A stretch of DNA of 64,000 nucleotides from DASSQJ01 sp963730165. Its GTDB lineage: Bacteria > Actinomycetota > Actinomycetes > Actinomycetales > Dermatophilaceae. The notes beneath the pieces were generated by a model that made no database searches, had not been told where the DNA came from, and saw nothing but the letters and a program-made list of their open reading frames with translations. The position numbers and the translations under genes are program-made. The stretch lies in assembly GCA_963730165.1 (NCBI GenBank), contig CAVSQS010000002.1, positions 496,001 through 560,000 of the forward strand. Reading direction: 5' to 3'. This document shows, in pieces, positions 60,662 through 64,000 of the stretch; position 1 is the stretch's first letter, and every line of letters begins with the position of its first letter.

Positions 60662-62898
60662 GGTTCCTCCTCCAGGACGAGCACCTCTCCGGCGCCGCCG
60701 TCGACGGCGACCCACGACCCGTCGGGGATCCCGGTCGCCCCGGCGACCGACGCGACGCACGGGATCCCGAGCTCGCGCGCGACGATCGAGGCGTGGGCGA
60801 GCATGCCTCCCGTCTCGCTGACGACGGCACCGGCGCAGAGCAGCAGGGGGGTCCACGTGACGTCCGACGCCGCGAGGACGAGCACGTCGGTGGGCCCCAC
60901 GTCGGGCGCGGAGGCGAACGAGGTCGCGACCCGGGCGCGACCGACGTGGCGGCCGCGCGAGGTCGGGACGCCGTGGAACGCCGTGGCCCCGATGCGACCA
61001 CGGATGGGGACCGGGTCATCCCCGATGATCGTCTCCGGCCACGTCAGCTCGGCCGCCTCCGCCATCTCCGCCCTCCGCGTCGCCACGAGGTCCGCGGCAT
61101 CGGCGAGGTCTCCGGCGAGCGCGGCCGGCACCTCGTCCCAGGAGAGGAGGAAGACGTCGTCCCGCGCCGCCAGCACGCCGCGGGCGACGAGCCGGTCGCC
61201 GATGGCGAGGAAGGTCGGCCGGAAGAGGCCGTACACCTGCGCGTACGTGTGGCCCACCCGGTCGCGCGTGACCCGGATCGCCGCGGCGCGGTCCCACTGC
61301 CAGGCGACCAGCCGCCGACGCCGGCCCGGCGTGGCGGCGAGCAGCAGGTCCCGTCCGGAGACCGCGGGGCCGAGCCGGCCGGTCGAGGCGCGGGTGGCGA
61401 CCAGCCGCGCGACCGCCTCGGGGTCCTCGCCCCAGGTGGGTCGCGAACAGTCGTTCGGGCTGTCGGACAGATGGCCGAAGCGCTCGAGGAACGCGGCGAG
61501 CGCGGTCGGGTCGTCCGGGTCCAGGACCGCCAGGGCGTGGGCGGGGTCGAGCCCGCGGAGGAGCTCGGAGTCCTGGCCGGGCTCCACGTCGGCGTCGACG
61601 CCGCGAGCGACCGCCTGCCGGCGTACCGAGGCCGCCCAGGCGTCGGCCAGCAACGGGGTGACGACGTTGAGGCGGGCCACCTCCCGGAGAAGGCCGCGGA
61701 GCCGGTCGACCCGTTCGACGACGGCGGCGTCGGTGAGCCGGCTCGGGTCGACGGCCGCCTCGCCACGACGGCGGACCTCGATGTCGGCCCGCTCGGCCTC
61801 CGCCAGCCGGTCCCAGCGGGCCAGTCGCCACGCGGCCCGGCCCAGGCGTGGCGCCGACCGCGCCATGACCCGCGCGGGTGGCCGCGGCCGGGAGGCACCG
61901 TCGCCGTCGCGCATCCGCTCCAGGGAGTCCGGCGGCATGCCGAGGGAGGCGAACACCGCTCCGAACGCGCCGGTGTTGAAGTACGCGCGGTAGCCGAAAG
62001 GCCGCACGAGGTCGTCGGCCTCGACACCCGTCGGGCCGAGCATCTCCTCGATGAGGGAGACCCAGACCGCGCTGAGGACGGGCACGTTGACCGACCACAC
62101 GAGGGGCGGGATGAGCCCCGGGAGCATGTCGCGGGCCAGCCGGGAGGACCACGTCCGGGCGGAGGTGGCGAGGCCCGTGATCGGGCGCCACTGCACGAGG
62201 TGGACCTCCTCGCCGTCCCACACCCACTCCACGTCGGCGGGCTGTCCGGCTCGTGAGGCCACGCCCCGGACGGTGTCGACGATCTGCGCGAGGAGGTCCT
62301 CGCCGAGGGGTGGCGCCTCCGGCGCAGTCCGGATGCCGCGGGGACCCACCCGCCACCGAGCGGGCTCGGCGCCGTGCCCGACGAGGGCGTCGCCACGGCC
62401 CGCGACCGCCTCCACCAGGATCTCGTCCAGCCCCGTGACCGGGTCACGGCTGAACGCGACCCCGGAGACGCGTGGCCGGGCCATCTCCTGGAAGACGACG
62501 GCCATCCGCAGCGAGCCCGGGTCGACACCGACCCGCTCGGCATACGCCCGCGCGCGGTCGGAGCGCAGCGACCCGATGACCGCCCGTGCCGCGGCGAGGG
62601 CCCCGTCCACGTCCCCGACGTCGAGGACACTGACGAACTGCCCCGCGAACGAGCGTTCGCCGTGGTCCTCGACGTTCGCCGACGAGCGCACCGCGTACCG
62701 ACGGCCCGGCACGAGCAGGTCACCCAACGCCTCGCGCAGGCCGTCGAGGTCGCCGGACCGGTCCAGCGCGGCCGCATGACGGAACGGCAGAGCGGCGCCG
62801 TCCGGCACCCGGAACCCGGCAGCCATCAGCCATCCCAGCCGTGCTGCCTTCCCGCCGACGTCCGCGGCGTCGGGGGCGCCCCTGAGGTCGATCAGCAT
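60658..62898 (-). CDS. PEP-synthase-like phosphotransferase lacking the PEP-binding barrel
   Basis: A 746-residue protein. Residues 1-245 match the PPDK/PEP-synthase ATP-grasp domain (VGGKAARLGWLMAAG, YAVRSSANVEDHGERSFAGQ, SGVAFSRDPVTG, VQWRPIT). A central unfamiliar region (about 250-640) replaces the PEP/pyruvate barrel. The C-terminal phosphohistidine swivel domain is complete, SETGGMLAHASIVARELG with His702 as the likely phospho-acceptor. ATP-His-domain order with a novel middle resembles rifampin phosphotransferase (Rph), so it probably phosphorylates a small molecule, not pyruvate. It is the first gene of the PlsY-like operon. Confidence 0.8.
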   Translation of the reverse strand: MLIDLRGAPDAADVGGKAARLGWLMAAGFRVPDGAALPFRHAAALDRSGDLDGLREALGDLLVPGRRYAVRSSANVEDHGERSFAGQFVSVLDVGDVDGALAAARAVIGSLRSDRARAYAERVGVDPGSLRMAVVFQEMARPRVSGVAFSRDPVTGLDEILVEAVAGRGDALVGHGAEPARWRVGPRGIRTAPEAPPLGEDLLAQIVDTVRGVASRAGQPADVEWVWDGEEVHLVQWRPITGLATSARTWSSRLARDMLPGLIPPLVWSVNVPVLSAVWVSLIEEMLGPTGVEADDLVRPFGYRAYFNTGAFGAVFASLGMPPDSLERMRDGDGASRPRPPARVMARSAPRLGRAAWRLARWDRLAEAERADIEVRRRGEAAVDPSRLTDAAVVERVDRLRGLLREVARLNVVTPLLADAWAASVRRQAVARGVDADVEPGQDSELLRGLDPAHALAVLDPDDPTALAAFLERFGHLSDSPNDCSRPTWGEDPEAVARLVATRASTGRLGPAVSGRDLLLAATPGRRRRLVAWQWDRAAAIRVTRDRVGHTYAQVYGLFRPTFLAIGDRLVARGVLAARDDVFLLSWDEVPAALAGDLADAADLVATRRAEMAEAAELTWPETIIGDDPVPIRGRIGATAFHGVPTSRGRHVGRARVATSFASAPDVGPTDVLVLAASDVTWTPLLLCAGAVVSETGGMLAHASIVARELGIPCVASVAGATGIPDGSWVAVDGGAGEVLVLEEEP

Positions 62899-62919
62899 CG
62901 TGGCTCCTTGCTCGACCCC

Positions 62920-62925
62920 ACCCTA
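62920..62925 (-). promoter_or_regulatory. -10 of the PEP-synthase-like/PlsY-like operon
   Basis: TAGGGT on the minus strand. Transcription would start about 15 nt before ATG 62898, with AAGGAG as ribosome site. Confidence 0.5.
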
Positions 62926-63004
62926 GCGACGGGGGGTCGGCGGACCCAGTGTCGAGGGCGGCGGCGTGACGCTCGTCTCCTCGAGCGGGGTCGCGCGGCG
63001 GGCG

Positions 63005-63010
63005 GACAAT
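63005..63010 (+). promoter_or_regulatory. leaderless-type -10 of the SOUL gene
   Basis: GACAAT with a 6-nt gap to GTG 63017; weaker, since the first base is G. Confidence 0.4.
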
Positions 63011-63016
63011 GGTGGC

Positions 63017-63595
63017 GTGACCGAGCAGCAGCGATTCACCGTCGTCGAGGCCTTCCCGGAGTTCGAGCTCCGCCGGTACGACGCCTGCGTCGTCGCGGAG
63101 GTCGAGGTGGCCGGCTCGATGGACAGCGCCGGCACCCGGGCCTTCCGTCGCCTCGTCGGCTACATCGGCGGTCAGAACCGGACTCGGCGGTCACTGGCGA
63201 TGACGGCACCGGTGGTCCAGGCTCCGGCCGGGCGCACCATCGCGATGACGGCACCGGTCGTGCAGGAGGAGCAGGGCGACCGCCACGTCGTCGGGTTCGT
63301 CATGCCTGCGGGAGAGACGCTCGAGACGCTGCCCGATCCCGAGGACACCGCCGTCTCCCTCCGCCAGGTGCCCGAGGAGTTCGCTGCAGCGATGCGCTAC
63401 TCCGGTCGCTGGACCGAGTCCGCGTACCGGGAGCGGGTGGCACGACTGCGCGACGCGGTGGCCCGAGCCGGCCTGACCGTGACCGGCCCACCCCGGTGGG
63501 CACGCTTCGACCCACCGTGGACGCCGTGGTTCCTCCGGCACAACGAGGTCGTGCTACCCGTCGCAGCCCCGGCGCCTTCCTCGGGCCGCGACTGA
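63017..63595 (+). CDS. SOUL-family heme-binding protein
   Basis: A 192-residue soluble protein of the SOUL/HBP family: YVVVE-type start (FTVVEAFPEFELRRYDACVVAEV), a central repeated LAMTAPVVQ / IAMTAPVVQ pair, RYSGRWTESAYRERVARLRDAV and PPWTPWFLRHNEV at the end. These proteins bind heme or porphyrins in eukaryotes; bacterial roles are unclear. Start GTG 63017 is supported by the GACAAT hexamer. It is divergent from the PlsY-like/PEP-synthase-like operon across 118 bases. Confidence 0.88.
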   Translation: MTEQQRFTVVEAFPEFELRRYDACVVAEVEVAGSMDSAGTRAFRRLVGYIGGQNRTRRSLAMTAPVVQAPAGRTIAMTAPVVQEEQGDRHVVGFVMPAGETLETLPDPEDTAVSLRQVPEEFAAAMRYSGRWTESAYRERVARLRDAVARAGLTVTGPPRWARFDPPWTPWFLRHNEVVLPVAAPAPSSGRD

Positions 63596-63847
63596 CGTGC
63601 CGCGCTTCTCCTCTGGGTACCCGCTGCCGACTGGACGTTGAAGCGGAACGAAGAACCGGGGTATTCGACCCTCGTTGATGGCCGTCGGGAGCGGCTGGAA
63701 AACATGCCCTGAACTGCGGAAACGTGGCTGCCTGACCGTTGGGCGTCGACGAGAACCGGTCCCGGACGAACCTCTTGCGGCCTGTTTGCGGACCGCAATG
63801 CGATCCGCGCCTGCGCACTGCGCGAAGGTCAGCGGGCCGGGGTTGGC

Positions 63848-64000
63848 TCACTCCTCGCGACGCGCCGCCTCCCAGTCGTGTCCGCCGTCGAACACACCGA
63901 GGACGTTCACAGCGACCTCCCCCGAGGACCCGTCGATCTCGTAGGCGATCAGCGTCCGCTTCTTGAAGGTGGCGGTCCGCATGCCCGGTCGGATGTCGTC
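63848..64000 (-). CDS. RelE/ParE-type toxin, C-terminal part (gene runs off the window)
   Basis: On the minus strand 50 codons precede TGA 63848: DIRPGMRTATFKKRTLIAY, then the closing pattern VLGVFDGGHDWEA. This matches the last strands of ParE/RelE toxins (compare R-x-x-x-F-x-x-R-x-x-I-x-Y ... V-x-x-V-F-x-G-G-R-D). The start and a possible antitoxin gene would lie beyond base 64000, upstream of the toxin. The preceding stretch 63596-63847 is less GC-rich and shows no gene. Confidence 0.7.
   Translation of the reverse strand, partial: DDIRPGMRTATFKKRTLIAYEIDGSSGEVAVNVLGVFDGGHDWEAARREE

Noticed and set aside
63596..63847. Gene in the lower-GC gap before the toxin
   Set aside because: Short frames only, no ribosome sites and no recognisable motifs.

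Overview
The window is high-GC (roughly 70% or more), densely coding DNA from an actinobacterium. Indicators are a mycothiol-biosynthesis deacetylase (MshB), the actinobacterial form of DapD, a DUF3117 microprotein, DivIVA-domain proteins, and the order sigE / zinc anti-sigma / htrA / tatB / mrp / CBS-MgtE protein, which resembles the Rv1220c-Rv1232c block of Mycobacterium tuberculosis. The lack of mycolate genes and the overall gene set suggest a Micrococcales member (Intrasporangiaceae-like); this placement is inference. No tRNA, rRNA, CRISPR array, prophage or intact insertion sequence was seen.

Layout. 0-7 kb: a TrkA-type K+ channel, an oxidoreductase, a lipoprotein L,D-transpeptidase, a two-gene malyl-CoA lyase/CitE-like operon and an ASCH protein. 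7.3-9.3 kb: a small accessory patch with an HPF-like protein, a frameshifted methyltransferase remnant, a second broken reading frame and an intact methyltransferase-like gene. 9.4-19 kb: the envelope-stress block (CBS/MgtE-like, DUF1003, mrp, tatB, htrA, anti-sigma, sigE, O-methyltransferase), then leucyl aminopeptidase and the DUF3117 microprotein. 19-24 kb: a translationally coupled envelope cassette with two DivIVA-like segments, one fused to a polytopic GT-C-like protein, then a LOG-family gene. 24-31 kb: dapE, dapD, a lysozyme-fold-like secreted protein, citrate synthase, dapC, fdxA and a GNAT protein. 31-38 kb: an operon-like run typA - peptide-binding protein - mshB - flavin reductase - VanW protein. 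38-44.4 kb: a complete family-5 peptide/nickel-type ABC importer. 44.5-48 kb: pterin dehydratase, VIT1-type transporter, glutamine amidotransferase, and a cyclic 2,3-diphosphoglycerate synthetase-like protein. 47.8-48.8 kb: an AbiEi/DUF559-like pseudogene flanked by a shared inverted-repeat motif. 48.8-57.4 kb: malQ, a PIG-L deacetylase, two double-domain universal stress proteins, a Ca2+/cation exchanger, a secreted endonuclease/phosphatase-fold protein and a PPOX protein. 57.4-64 kb: a two-gene ABC exporter, a PlsY-like / PEP-synthase-like two-gene operon, a SOUL protein and the C-terminus of a RelE/ParE-type toxin.

Two points stand out. First, many genes have a TANNNT-type -10 hexamer exactly 6 or 7 nt before the start codon, which predicts leaderless transcripts and helps choose starts. 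The fdxA/GNAT pair even shares one near-palindromic hexamer read in both directions. Second, the operon at 59996-62898 pairs a divergent PlsY homologue (GGYG where the family has GGKG) with a PEP-synthase-like protein that lacks the PEP/pyruvate-binding barrel and has the domain order of rifampin phosphotransferase. This is the best candidate here for an undescribed pathway. All identifications come from reading motifs and context; no database search was run.
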